From contig NZ_ABCM01000016.1 of the NCBI RefSeq assembly GCF_000170795.1, positions 62,001 through 126,000 on the forward strand: DNA of 64,000 nucleotides, in the 5' to 3' direction. A program made the translations under genes and the position numbers. Under the pieces are notes generated by a model, which was not told the origin of the DNA, did no database searches, and was given only the letters and a program-made list of their open reading frames with translations. This document shows positions 9,415 to 19,900 of the stretch, piece after piece (positions within the stretch are counted from its first letter, which is position 1; each line of letters begins with the position of its first letter). The stretch is from Pedobacter sp. BAL39 (lineage in GTDB: Bacteria; Bacteroidota; Bacteroidia; Sphingobacteriales; Sphingobacteriaceae).

Positions 9415-10473
9415 ATGAAACGCAAGCACATCACCATTATTATCATCGTTGCCATCGTCGGCCTGATTGTCTATCAGCTCAGCTCCAATAAAAAAGAACT
9501 CAATGCAAAAAACAACCCTGCTCCGGCACCGGAAATCAGCATTCCGGTAAAGGCAGCCACTGCTGTAGAAAAAGAACTGCAAATGAACATCCTGAAAACA
9601 GGCTCACTGGCCCCATTTATAGAGGCGAAGGTGCTTTCTACAGGAAGCGGTACGGTCAAACAGCTGTATTTTAAGCTGGGCGACAAAGTGGTACAGGGGC
9701 AGCCGCTCATCGTATTGGATACGCGCCTGCTGCAGCTTGACCTGCAGAAATCGGAATCCAATGTGGCAAAGCTGCGCAACGATGTGCAGACTTATCAGGA
9801 ACTGCTCGAAGGAAAGGCGGCCACACGCGAGAAGGTAAACGAGCTGCGCCAGAGCTACTCCGACGCGGTGAATGAGTCAAAACAGATCCGGAAACAGATC
9901 GCAGATGCCAGCATCAAATCACCTACCACAGGTGTCATTGCTCAAAAAACAATTGAAGAAGGTGTTTATGTCAACTCGGGCGCAGAACTGGCTACCGTCA
10001 TCAATCTTTCTAAAGCTAAGGTGCAAGTGAGCCTTACAGAAGCAGAAGTCTACCAGATCAAAGTCGGCCAGCCGGTAAAGATCACCACAGAAGTTTACAA
10101 AGGAAAAACCTTTGCTGGCACCGTCACTTTCATCAGCCCCCAGGCTGACGAAACCCGCAGCTACCAGGTGGAAATCATGGTCACCAATCCTGGTGGCGAA
10201 ATGCTTCGCTCGGGCACCTTTGTTTATGCTGATTTCAGCAAAAAAACTACGCAGCAGATGCTGATGATCCCCAGGGAAGCGCTTACGGAAAGTGTACAGA
10301 ATGCTTCGGTATATGTCATACAGGGCAACAGCGTGAGACTTCAGGAAATAAAGACCGGACAGGAATCGGAAGGGCTGATTGCCGTGACAGATGGCCTGAA
10401 GGCAGGTGACGTCGTCGTCGTATCAGGTCAGATCAACCTGAAGAATGGAACCAAAGTGAGCATATCAAAATAA
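9415..10473 (+). CDS. RND efflux periplasmic adaptor subunit (membrane fusion protein)
   Basis: 352 residues. It begins with an N-terminal membrane anchor (HITIIIIVAIVGLIVYQL). The biotinyl-lipoyl half-motifs GTVKQLYFKLGDKVVQGQPL and ASIKSPTTGVIAQKTIEEG bracket an alpha-helical hairpin. A beta-barrel domain and a C-terminal membrane-proximal domain ending in VVVSGQINLKNGTKVSI follow. It links the RND pump in the inner membrane to TolC. It starts 4 bp after the tolC stop. Confidence 0.95.
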   Translation: MKRKHITIIIIVAIVGLIVYQLSSNKKELNAKNNPAPAPEISIPVKAATAVEKELQMNILKTGSLAPFIEAKVLSTGSGTVKQLYFKLGDKVVQGQPLIVLDTRLLQLDLQKSESNVAKLRNDVQTYQELLEGKAATREKVNELRQSYSDAVNESKQIRKQIADASIKSPTTGVIAQKTIEEGVYVNSGAELATVINLSKAKVQVSLTEAEVYQIKVGQPVKITTEVYKGKTFAGTVTFISPQADETRSYQVEIMVTNPGGEMLRSGTFVYADFSKKTTQQMLMIPREALTESVQNASVYVIQGNSVRLQEIKTGQESEGLIAVTDGLKAGDVVVVSGQINLKNGTKVSISK

Positions 10474-10481
10474 AAGATTAC

Positions 10482-13400
10482 ATGTCAATTTCAGAAATAG
10501 CCATAAAACGGCCCCTACTCATCACTGTAATCTTTACAGTGCTCATCCTCTTCGGCGTACAAAGCTACTTCAAGCTCAACTACAACCTGCTCCCCAAAAT
10601 ACAGGTGAATGTAGTCAGCATTAGCACCGTATATGCCGGTGCTTCTGCTGCCGAAGTGGAAACGGCGGTGACCAAGAAACTTGAAGATGCTTTTTCCTCG
10701 GTGGAAGGACTGGATCAGATCAGCTCCACTTCCCAGGAAGGCATCTCCCAGATCTCTGTAACCTTGAAAAGCGACGCCGATATTGATAAAGCAGAACGCG
10801 ACATCCAGCGTAAAGCGGACCAGGCACAAAATGACCTTCCCGACGACATAGATAAACCACAGGTCAACAAAATCAGCCTTGAGGAAACACCCGTCATCCG
10901 TGCCGGGGTTACCTCTACCCTCGCACCACGGTCACTCTTTGACGTGATCGACAAACAGATCAAACCTGTTTTACAGAACATCCCCGGAGTAGGCCAGGTC
11001 AACATCATCGGCGGCGACGAACGCCAGATCCAGGTGAACATCGACCAGGCGAAGCTTAAAGGTTACAACCTGGGCATAGAGCAGGTCACTCAGGCCGTGG
11101 CAAACGCCAACTTGTCCTTCCCGGCAGGAAGTATAGAAACCAAAGCACAGCAACTGTCGATCAGGTATGATGCCAACGTGGAATCCATTGACCAGCTGCG
11201 CGACCTGGTGGTATCCTCCAGAACGCAGGGCGGCAAAGTTTACCTGAGAGACATTGCCGAAGTGGTCGACGCCACCGCAAAAACCACCGCCATCAACCAC
11301 ATCAATGGCATCCCGTCTATCGGTGTGCAGGTCATCAAACAGTCTGATGCCAATGCTGTGGATGTCAGCAAGCTGGTAAAGGCTGAGTTTACAGAACTGC
11401 AAAACCGCTATAAGTCACAGGGACTGAAGTTTGAGATCTCCAGTGATCAGAGTACCTATACGCTGTCATCTGCGCATGCGGTAATGGAAGACCTTGTACT
11501 GGCCATCCTGATCGTGGGCATCGTCATGCTCGCCTTTCTCCATAGCCTCCGCAGCTCGCTGTTCGTACTGGTGGCCCTTCCGGCATCCATCATCCCCACC
11601 TTCATCATCATGTACCTGATGGGCTTCTCGCTCAACCTGATGACCCTCATGGCCATGTCGCTCGTGGTGGGTATCCTTGTGGATGATTCTATTGTGGTTT
11701 TAGAAAACATCTACCGGCACCTGGAAATGGGCTCGGAAAAAAGAAAAGCAGCCCTCGACGGGCGTAATGAAATCGGCTTTACGGCACTTGCCATCACCCT
11801 GGTGGACGTCGTGGTCTTCCTGCCCCTGGCCATGTCAGGCGGCATCATCGGCGCCATATTACGGGAGTTCTCGCTGGTAGTGGTGTTCTCTACGCTGATG
11901 AGTCTGATGGTTTCCTTTACCATCACACCAATGCTGGCCAGCAGGTTCGGAAAGATTGAGGTGATGAACCCCAAGACGCTGTGGGGCAGGATCAACCTGG
12001 CATTGGAAAACTTTATCGATAACCTGAAGCTGGACTATGCAAAGTTCCTCAGGTACACGCTCGATAAAAAACGTTATTTATTATCCGGAGTGATCCTGCT
12101 GATCATCGGTGCCCTCATGTTACTCGCCAAAGGTTTTATTGGTGCTACATTTATTCCTAACGGAGATCAGGGCGAGCTGCTCATCAAATTGGAACTTGCA
12201 CCATCATCTACCATCTACCAGACCAACATGGTGACCCAACAGGCAGAGAAACTCATTATGGCCAGACCAGAAGTGATCAATGTATTCTCCAGTGTTGGTT
12301 TTGTGAGTGGAAGTGTCTCCGGAACAAGCAACAATGCCAATCTTGCCGAGCTGACTGTCTCGCTCGTCGGCCCTAAGGAACGTAACAGCAGCTCGTCCGA
12401 CTTCGGCCTGGACCTCCAGCGTGAACTGAGCAGCAAGATCCCTGGAGCCAAGTTCTCTGCCTCCGCAACCTCCATCTCCGGCAACAGCAACTCCGCCCCG
12501 ATACAGGTGGCCATCAAGGGGATCGACCTGGTCGCCATACGCAAAACTGCTGAAGAATTTAAGAAAATCATCAGCAGCATACCGGGCACACAATTCGTCG
12601 AGCTTTCCGTGAAAGATCAGAAGCAGGAGATCAAAGTGCAGCTTGACCGCGAAAAGATGAGCCAGTTTGGGATCAATGCGAACCAGGTTGGCGCAGCACT
12701 CCAGAATTCCTTCAGCGGAAATGACCGTGCAAAATTCAAACAGGCGGGTAACGAATATGACATCAGGATTGGCCTCGACAACTATAACCGGTCGGACATC
12801 AATAATGTACGTAACCTTTCTTTCAGCAATTCCGACGGGCAGTCATTTGTGTTGAGCCAGTTTGCCGCAGTGGTCGTGGGCAGAGGCGAAAGTGTGCTTC
12901 AAAGGACCGACCGCCTGGGTGCCATCACCGTCAACTCCAATGTGGTGGGCAGGCCTGTGGGCTCTGTAGCTGCAGAAATTAAAGACAAACTCGCCGCGGT
13001 AAAAATCCCTGATGGCATTTCCATTGAATACCTTGGTGATGTAAAAAACCAGGGTGATGCCTTTGGGAGCCTCGGACTGGCGCTGGTCACGGCCATCTTG
13101 CTCGTATACCTCATCATGGTCGCCCTTTATGAAAGTCTGGTCTATCCTTTTGTAGTCTTGTTCTCCATTCCAGTCGCACTAATCGGAGCGCTCCTCGCAC
13201 TGGCACTGGCCATGGAGACACTCAACATCTTTTCCATCATCGGGGTGATCATGCTGCTTGGCCTGGTATCCAAAAATGCCATCCTGATTGTCGACTTCAC
13301 CAACCAGCTGAAGGCGGAAGGTCACGAGCTGAAAGATGCGCTTGTGGAAGCAGGAAAAGAAAGGCTCAGGCCCATCCTGATGACCACACTGGCCATGATC

Positions 13401-13610
13401 CTGGGAATGCTACCGATTGCCCTGGCCTCGGGCTCAGGTGCAGAGATTAAAAACGGAATGGCATGGGTCATTATCGGAGGACTCACCAGCTCTATGATCC
13501 TGACGTTGTTTGTCGTCCCCGCCATGTACCTCATCATCGAAAAACTCATCCTTAAGTTCTCCAGAAAACCATCATCACAAAAACTACTGGAAGCTCCAGC
13601 GGGCATTTAA
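10482..13610 (+). CDS. AcrB/HAE1-type RND multidrug efflux permease
   Basis: 1042 residues, normal for AcrB relatives. It starts with the conserved cytoplasmic amphipathic segment MSISEIAIKRPLLITVIF and contains twelve predicted membrane helices in two repeats with large periplasmic loops. The TM4 proton-relay segment SLVVGILVDDSIVVLENI has the paired Asp residues. A second-half match is 'GVIMLLGLVSKNAILIVDFTNQ'. The sequence fits the HAE1 (hydrophobe/amphiphile) branch and not the heavy-metal branch. Substrates are likely drugs, detergents or lipophilic waste, but cannot be fixed from sequence. Confidence 0.95.
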   Translation: MSISEIAIKRPLLITVIFTVLILFGVQSYFKLNYNLLPKIQVNVVSISTVYAGASAAEVETAVTKKLEDAFSSVEGLDQISSTSQEGISQISVTLKSDADIDKAERDIQRKADQAQNDLPDDIDKPQVNKISLEETPVIRAGVTSTLAPRSLFDVIDKQIKPVLQNIPGVGQVNIIGGDERQIQVNIDQAKLKGYNLGIEQVTQAVANANLSFPAGSIETKAQQLSIRYDANVESIDQLRDLVVSSRTQGGKVYLRDIAEVVDATAKTTAINHINGIPSIGVQVIKQSDANAVDVSKLVKAEFTELQNRYKSQGLKFEISSDQSTYTLSSAHAVMEDLVLAILIVGIVMLAFLHSLRSSLFVLVALPASIIPTFIIMYLMGFSLNLMTLMAMSLVVGILVDDSIVVLENIYRHLEMGSEKRKAALDGRNEIGFTALAITLVDVVVFLPLAMSGGIIGAILREFSLVVVFSTLMSLMVSFTITPMLASRFGKIEVMNPKTLWGRINLALENFIDNLKLDYAKFLRYTLDKKRYLLSGVILLIIGALMLLAKGFIGATFIPNGDQGELLIKLELAPSSTIYQTNMVTQQAEKLIMARPEVINVFSSVGFVSGSVSGTSNNANLAELTVSLVGPKERNSSSSDFGLDLQRELSSKIPGAKFSASATSISGNSNSAPIQVAIKGIDLVAIRKTAEEFKKIISSIPGTQFVELSVKDQKQEIKVQLDREKMSQFGINANQVGAALQNSFSGNDRAKFKQAGNEYDIRIGLDNYNRSDINNVRNLSFSNSDGQSFVLSQFAAVVVGRGESVLQRTDRLGAITVNSNVVGRPVGSVAAEIKDKLAAVKIPDGISIEYLGDVKNQGDAFGSLGLALVTAILLVYLIMVALYESLVYPFVVLFSIPVALIGALLALALAMETLNIFSIIGVIMLLGLVSKNAILIVDFTNQLKAEGHELKDALVEAGKERLRPILMTTLAMILGMLPIALASGSGAEIKNGMAWVIIGGLTSSMILTLFVVPAMYLIIEKLILKFSRKPSSQKLLEAPAGI

Positions 13611-13650
13611 TGAATAAACAAAGACACCCCATCTTCGCAACAGAAAATAC

Positions 13651-14679
13651 ATGAAAACAGCATCTCTAAAAAGAACTTATTCCATCAGCGCTTTGCTCCT
13701 GCTCAGCTCCTCCGCAACAGTCAGCGCTCAGGTATCCTACCAGAAACAACAAACTAAGATGAGGGACTCCATCATCCTCAGTCACCTGAGAGCAGCGGCA
13801 ATCAGGACTCCTGAGCTGCGCCAGGCCACCTTATCCGCGGAAGCATTCGGAAAGACCGATTTTAAATCCGAATATCTGGGCGAAAAACATGCGGAAGGCA
13901 AACTCGCTATGGCCAGGACCTTTGCCAATGTGAATGTTCCTGTAATTGCTGTCGGAAAAAATATGATCTCCAGCTCTTTCAGCATCATGACACAATACAT
14001 GCGGATAGAAGACTCAAAAAGTTTCATTCCCTCCCTGCCTGTGCGGGACATGTCCTTCCACAAAAATACACTTGGATTCCGCCTGGGCATCACAAGGCTG
14101 GACTCGCTGTTTGGCAAACCTGTCGTGTATAGCCTGGGTGCCACTGGAATTACCGATGAGGAGTTTGGGATCACCAGGATGAACTACATGGGACTGCTAT
14201 CATTTGGATTGAAACGTACACCGAAAACAGCAGTTTCCTTAGGAATAGTGGCAATCATAGACCCATCCTCTCCCATACCCGCATTTGTTTATGTCTCCTA
14301 CTGGCATAAGTTCAGTAACAATATAGAACTGATCGCCAACCTGCCCACAAAGCTGGCCCTGAGCAAACAATATGGTAAAGCCAACATCACCTTCGGCACC
14401 GACATGGGCGGTACCACCGCATTTGTTTACCCGCAGCAACCCGGCCTGCCAGCTAAAAGCCTGTACAGCACTTTTGAGCTTAAAACAGGCCCAGGAATCG
14501 AATATCTGATCAACAAGAGCCTGATCATCGGCCTTAAAGGTGGTTTGATGAATACGCTGAATGCAAGGTTGTTTGATAAAAATGAAAAGCCAACGGATTA
14601 TGTCATCAAAAATAAAGTCGGTGCAGTTCCTTATGTAAACCTGAGCATCTCCCTGCTCCCGATATTCAAAAGCTTATAA
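13651..14679 (+). CDS. Exported protein of unknown function, probable outer-membrane beta-barrel
   Basis: 342 residues with a signal peptide ending VSAQ. After it the protein is rich in alternating polar and hydrophobic stretches with aromatic belts and no further membrane helices, as in small outer-membrane barrels. It resembles my memory of the DUF6268 family, but I cannot confirm that. It follows the RND permease by 40 bp and precedes a strong terminator, so it is likely the last gene of the efflux operon. Whether it takes part in efflux is unknown. Confidence 0.7.
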   Translation: MKTASLKRTYSISALLLLSSSATVSAQVSYQKQQTKMRDSIILSHLRAAAIRTPELRQATLSAEAFGKTDFKSEYLGEKHAEGKLAMARTFANVNVPVIAVGKNMISSSFSIMTQYMRIEDSKSFIPSLPVRDMSFHKNTLGFRLGITRLDSLFGKPVVYSLGATGITDEEFGITRMNYMGLLSFGLKRTPKTAVSLGIVAIIDPSSPIPAFVYVSYWHKFSNNIELIANLPTKLALSKQYGKANITFGTDMGGTTAFVYPQQPGLPAKSLYSTFELKTGPGIEYLINKSLIIGLKGGLMNTLNARLFDKNEKPTDYVIKNKVGAVPYVNLSISLLPIFKSL

Positions 14680-14684
14680 TAGAA

Positions 14685-14714
14685 AAGGTCCAACACATTA
14701 CTGCGTTGGACCTT
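14685..14714. terminator. Bidirectional hairpin terminator
   Basis: A perfect 10-bp stem, AAGGTCCAAC at 14685-14694 and GTTGGACCTT at 14705-14714, has a 10-nt loop and A- and T-containing flanks. It sits between the convergent exported-protein gene (ends 14679) and the TIG/NHL gene (ends 14737), so it can serve both. Confidence 0.85.
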
Positions 14715-14736
14715 ATCATTTAGTTTACTATAATTT

Positions 14737-16968
14737 TTATTTCAGGAACAGCTTTCTGATCGCATTGTTACCCATATCAACGATGTAGATGTTTCCATCT
14801 TTATCCATCGCCATGGCGTCACGCTGCATAAACTGAGCCTCGTTCAGCCCTCCATCTTTAAACCCTCTTGTGGTCTGTGCGGATACCGTGCTGATCGTGT
14901 TCTGGATCAGGTCAACCTTCCTCGTGTTCTGTGAAAATCCATCAGAGAAGTACATGTTGCCCTTTCCATCACCAACGAATCCTTTTGGTGAAACCAGCAT
15001 CGCAGATTTGATCGGACCGTCTGCATTTCCGAAATTCCCGTTTCCAGCCCACCTAAGATCATATATGCTGTTTACCAGATCGAAACGACCGATATATAAG
15101 CTTTCTGAATCAGCAAAGTATAAATAAGAACCGATGATGATCGGTGCCGCACCTTCTGCAGCTCCATTGAATCCTCGTACTACTGTTCTGATACCTGCCT
15201 TGTCTACCCTGGTAAGGCTGTATGATGTCTGTACCCATAGGATACCGCTTTCATCGATCGCCAGTTTACCGGGTTGGTTCAGGTTTACAGCGTAAGTGCT
15301 GACTACCCCCGAAGGTGTAATTTTACGTACGCTGGAGTTGGCACCATCAGTCAGATACATGTTATCCTGCTGGTCAAACACGATGCCGCTGATAAAGCTG
15401 AAGTTAAACAACGCAGCTGTACCTGTACCATTCTGGTTTCCAGACGCTCCTGTTGGGCTACCTGCAAATAGGGTTACGTTACCGTCCGGTGTTACCTTCT
15501 TGATCCTGTTCATGGTGAGCTCCATGATATACAGGTTGCCATGGCTGTCTACAGCAATGCTGGCTCCCCGGTCCCTGACGTTTATATCACTGCTGTTAGG
15601 CCCGCCAACATAGGTCATTATGCCTGCACGGTTGAAGGTCCCTGGTGATACGGCCGTCTGGCCGCCACTCAGTACCCGCACCTCACCTGTGGTCAGTGCT
15701 GCAGGGGCGACCACTACCAACGAGGTGGTCGTTGCGCTGACTACCTGCGCCGCCACACCATTGAAAGTTACTGTATTTAACGCTGCCGTTGCACTGAAGC
15801 CAGTACCGGTAATTGTTACCTGCGTGCCCGCCAGTCCATTGTCCGGGCTCATCCTGGCAATACCCAGTGTCTGGTCTTTGAAATCAGGACCGTTGACTAC
15901 CTGATCGTTCACATTCAGCACCACCTTGCCATTACCCGTTGAACCGGGGATCTTCAGGGTAATTTTATAAAGCGTCGATGCCGTCACCTCTGCAGGTTTT
16001 CCATTGATCGTGACCACATTCTCATCATTGATGGTACTGAAATTCTGGCCAGTGATGGTCATCTCCGTACCTGCGGGACCACTCAAAGGTGTTACCGATT
16101 CAATGGTTGGGAAGGGAACAACGGTGAACACAGGGCCTACAACCTTCTGATTGTTGATGGTCACTGCTACCGGGCCTGTAGCTACCTCGTCAGGTGCAAC
16201 TACCGTCAGGGAAGTTTCCGTAACTTCAGTCACCAAAGCCTGTTTCCCGTTAAAGTCTACATAGTTACCAGCAACTACTTCATCAAAACCACCACCGATG
16301 ATCTTCACACGTGTTCCTTTACCTCCCGTTGCGGGTTTGATGCCGGAGATCACCTGGAACTTAAAGCTTTGGCCTGAAGCTTCTTTCCCATTTACCTTGA
16401 TGGTGACTGGTCCGGTCCCCGCATCCACAGGTACCTCAGCCACCAGCACATTGCCGCTTGCACTGACCACCAATGCAGCTTTGCCGTTTATAAAAACCTC
16501 TGCAGGGCCCGATGTGCTACTGAATCCGGCACCTTCGATACGGACATGTGTACCTGCTGCCCCATTCGTCGGGCTGATGCTGCCCACACTCAGGTCCTGA
16601 TAAGTATAATTGCCCACGTTGACAGACGCTCCCCCGATCTTCAGGACGACCTGTCCCGTACTACCTGCTGCAGGTGCACGCAGCACAACAGCTGTAGCGG
16701 TAGCGCTTACAATTTCGGCCTCTGTACCTGAAAAGGAAGCGGATACCTCACTGATGTCTGTACTGAACCCTGTTCCTTCTACGGTAATCAATGTGCCCTG
16801 CTGGCCACTATTTGGATAATAATCCGTCACTGCAAGCGGCAAACGTTCCACCTCTTCCTGCTCCTCCTTCTTACACGCGCTCAACAGCAGCAGCAACAGG
16901 GACATCAAGCAAAAAAACCGCTTATAAAAGAAATTTAATTCTCTGAAAATCTTATTATTATACATCAT
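14737..16968 (-). CDS. IPT/TIG-repeat and NHL-repeat surface lipoprotein
   Basis: 743 residues. A lipoprotein signal has its lipid-modified Cys at about residue 32 (LLLLSACKK). Five consecutive TIG (immunoglobulin-like) domains follow, each opening with a pattern like SPTNGAAGTHVRIEGAGFS, up to about residue 455. The C-terminal about 290 residues are NHL-type beta-propeller repeats (DSHGNLYIMELTMNRIKKVT, DQQDNMYLTDGANSSVRKIT, ending DKDGNIYIVDMGNNAIRKLF). TIG and NHL modules usually bind proteins or glycans at the surface. It is the last gene of the fasciclin/TonB locus, 22 bp after the Oar-like receptor. It may play the role SusE/F-like lipoproteins play elsewhere; that is inference. Confidence 0.92.
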   Translation of the reverse strand: MMYNNKIFRELNFFYKRFFCLMSLLLLLLSACKKEEQEEVERLPLAVTDYYPNSGQQGTLITVEGTGFSTDISEVSASFSGTEAEIVSATATAVVLRAPAAGSTGQVVLKIGGASVNVGNYTYQDLSVGSISPTNGAAGTHVRIEGAGFSSTSGPAEVFINGKAALVVSASGNVLVAEVPVDAGTGPVTIKVNGKEASGQSFKFQVISGIKPATGGKGTRVKIIGGGFDEVVAGNYVDFNGKQALVTEVTETSLTVVAPDEVATGPVAVTINNQKVVGPVFTVVPFPTIESVTPLSGPAGTEMTITGQNFSTINDENVVTINGKPAEVTASTLYKITLKIPGSTGNGKVVLNVNDQVVNGPDFKDQTLGIARMSPDNGLAGTQVTITGTGFSATAALNTVTFNGVAAQVVSATTTSLVVVAPAALTTGEVRVLSGGQTAVSPGTFNRAGIMTYVGGPNSSDINVRDRGASIAVDSHGNLYIMELTMNRIKKVTPDGNVTLFAGSPTGASGNQNGTGTAALFNFSFISGIVFDQQDNMYLTDGANSSVRKITPSGVVSTYAVNLNQPGKLAIDESGILWVQTSYSLTRVDKAGIRTVVRGFNGAAEGAAPIIIGSYLYFADSESLYIGRFDLVNSIYDLRWAGNGNFGNADGPIKSAMLVSPKGFVGDGKGNMYFSDGFSQNTRKVDLIQNTISTVSAQTTRGFKDGGLNEAQFMQRDAMAMDKDGNIYIVDMGNNAIRKLFLK

Positions 16969-16990
16969 TATTTCAATTGATTATTCATAA

Positions 16991-19900
16991 TTAAAAAGTA
17001 TACCTCGCACCAAACTGCAACTGCGTTCTTGAGCCGTAGTAATCGATGCTGTAAGGCTTTCCTGGCGTCGTAAACTGATACCTTGGATACATCCCCGGAT
17101 TTTGCGCCGGCGGAAACAACTCAGGGGTTAAGCCTACGCTCGCTGTGGAATTGAAAGTGTTCGGTGAGAAATACTGGATGCCCCAGCTTTTGCTGATCAG
17201 GTTCGTCAGGTTCATGATGTCAGCGGTAAGTGTGATGAACTGCTTTTTTGTGGCAGTCATGAACACATCATGCGACACGTGTAAATCTGCCTGTACATTC
17301 CAGGGGGTACGTGCCTTGTTCCGTTCCGTATAGTTGCCTCTTCTGCTGCTCAGATAGTGGTCGCCGTCAATCACTGCGTTGAAAGCATCTGCCTGCTGTG
17401 CTGCTGTCCCTGTTACTGCATTGTCCTGAAAATAACGAATGGCATCTTCGCGCTGCGGGATGAAAGCAAGGCTAACCTGTTGCGGCAAGCCCTGCATGCT
17501 ATTGTTGACAATGCCATAGGTGAATGGACTTCCCGACTGTGCACTGAAGAACAGCGACACATTGGTCTTGCCTGCTTTATCCCATACTTTGTTATAGCTG
17601 AATGTACTTACAATGCGGTTTCTGATGTCGAAATTGCTGTTCGCCAGCACCGGATTATTTGGCACCAGCGACTGATTCAGCTGCCAGTTTGATTCCATGG
17701 AGTTACGTACGCCATTGGAGAGGTCTTTTGACTGCCCATAGGTATAGGAAACAGAAGCCTGGAACTTGTCTGTAATATTTTTGCTGATGGTCCCTGTCAG
17801 GCTATAGCGATAGCCCTTGCTGGTATTGCTCAGCAGGTATATGTTGGAAAAACGTTGGTCTACGGTACCGCTGTATACTGGTTGCTGATGATGGGTATCA
17901 TACCCGTAATACGTTGGGTTATCCTGCACATTCAGCTGCTGGAACAAGACATCTTTAATGTTCTTGGTATAGATGGCTTCGACGCCTAGTTTCCATTGGT
18001 CATCGGTAGCATAATCCAGGCCTAAGCTGCTGCGCATCACCTGCGGCATCACAAAGCCGTTGTCAATTAAATCGATCTGTGTTTTACCACTGTTCGGGTT
18101 GTTGGTCACGGCACCATTCTGCTGGATGAAACCGGCGATGCCATCAGCGCCGCCCTGAAGTGGGTTGCTACCCGTTGCAAAGGGCTTCTGATCGGCCTTC
18201 TGGTCAAATCCGCCATAGCTGTCGCCATTGTTATAGAAAGCGTATGCCAGCCATGCCATCGGAATTCTTCCGGTAAACAAACCTGCACCACCACGCAAAA
18301 TCAGCTGCTGGTCACCATTCCAGTCGTAACGGAAGCCGACTCTTGGCGACAGCTGCACCTTATTCAGATAACTGTTCGTGATCCGGTTTAATGGCGTATA
18401 GGTGTAGGTCCTGCCAAAGTATGGATCTGCGAGAATGTTGCTCATCTTGTCACTCAACTCCGGACGGTCTCCAAGATATGCCATATCGGCCCTCAACCCT
18501 GGAATGACCTTTAACTTTTCGGAGATCCTGATCTCATCCTGAAAATACAGACTGTACATATTCATGTTGAACTTTGCCGCCGGGTTGTCCAGGATATAAG
18601 ACCTGCTGTTGTCGGTGTAATTATAGGCGCCACGTACACGGTAGGGATTGTTGCTCAGGTAATCCTCAATACTGAGGTAGTCTACCCTCCCATTCCAGGC
18701 ATTGACAAATCCATAAGTGATGTTGTAAAACTCATTGTGTGTACCAAGGGTAAACGTGTGTTTGCCAAGGTTCCAGTTCAGGTTCCCTGTAAGCTCCAGC
18801 GTGCGTTGTTTCATATCGAAGATGCTCGCCTCCCGGTCTGTGCCCAGGTAGATGGTTGTGCCCGGTGTGCGGCCTGCAATCTGTACCTGTGGAAGGCTTG
18901 GATCACCCATTGGATCTCTGGAGTCATTGACCACGGTATATCCTGCAAGAAGGTTTCCCGTCAGGCGGTTGCTGAACCTGCTTTTCAGCTCTGCCACGGT
19001 GGAGCTCTGGTTGTTTTTCTGAAGGAAAGCCATGCTGCTGAACCTGAAATCCTGCTGATCACGGTCCATGTGCGTCGCTTCAGAAATGATGGTGTTGTTC
19101 CTTACTGCAAGCTGGTGTTTATCGCTGATGTTCCAGTCCAGGCGATTGAAGAATTTCAACGATTTAGCGTAAGTATTGAACACATCAGCAGTACCGGCAT
19201 TGAAAAAGTTGCTTGCCGTGATGTCTTCTGCATCCTGCTGACTAAAAATATGACTGGTTTCCGCACGTCCGGCCATCAGTTGTGTAGGATCCTGCCTGCG
19301 GGTAATCTCCTCATTGCTGAAGAAAAACAGTTTGTCTTTGATCAGGGGAAAACCAACGCGGAAGCCGCTCTGGTAATCATAAAAGTCGCTGTTCATCTTC
19401 CCAAGCGTGCCTACCCGGTCTTTACCGGTCAGGCTGGCATTGCGGCCAAAGCCGTATACCGATCCTTCCACCGCATTTGTTCCACTGCGGGTAACGGCAT
19501 TCACCGATCCACCGGTAAAGTTACCGATCTTGACATCGTAAGGTGCCAGGTATACCTGCATGTCTTCTATGGCATCTATCGAGATCGGGTTGGTGCGCGT
19601 AGAACTTCCGGCCATACCCGAAGTGCCCGACTGCCCGCCCAGGGAAGGGCTGAATCCTATTGCATCGTTATTGATGGCGCCGTCAATGGTGACGTTGTTG
19701 TATCGGAAGTTGGTCCCTCCAAAGCTATTGTCTTTGCTGGATTGTGGTACCAGCCTGGTCACATCAGTGATGCTCCGCGAAACGGTTGCCATATTGCGCA
19801 CCTGCTCGCCGCTGATGTTTTTCCCCGAACCGTAGGTGCTTGCCTGTGCACCTCTTTTGGTGGCCCTGATCGCTACCTCTGCCAGCTGCTGCGTTTCATC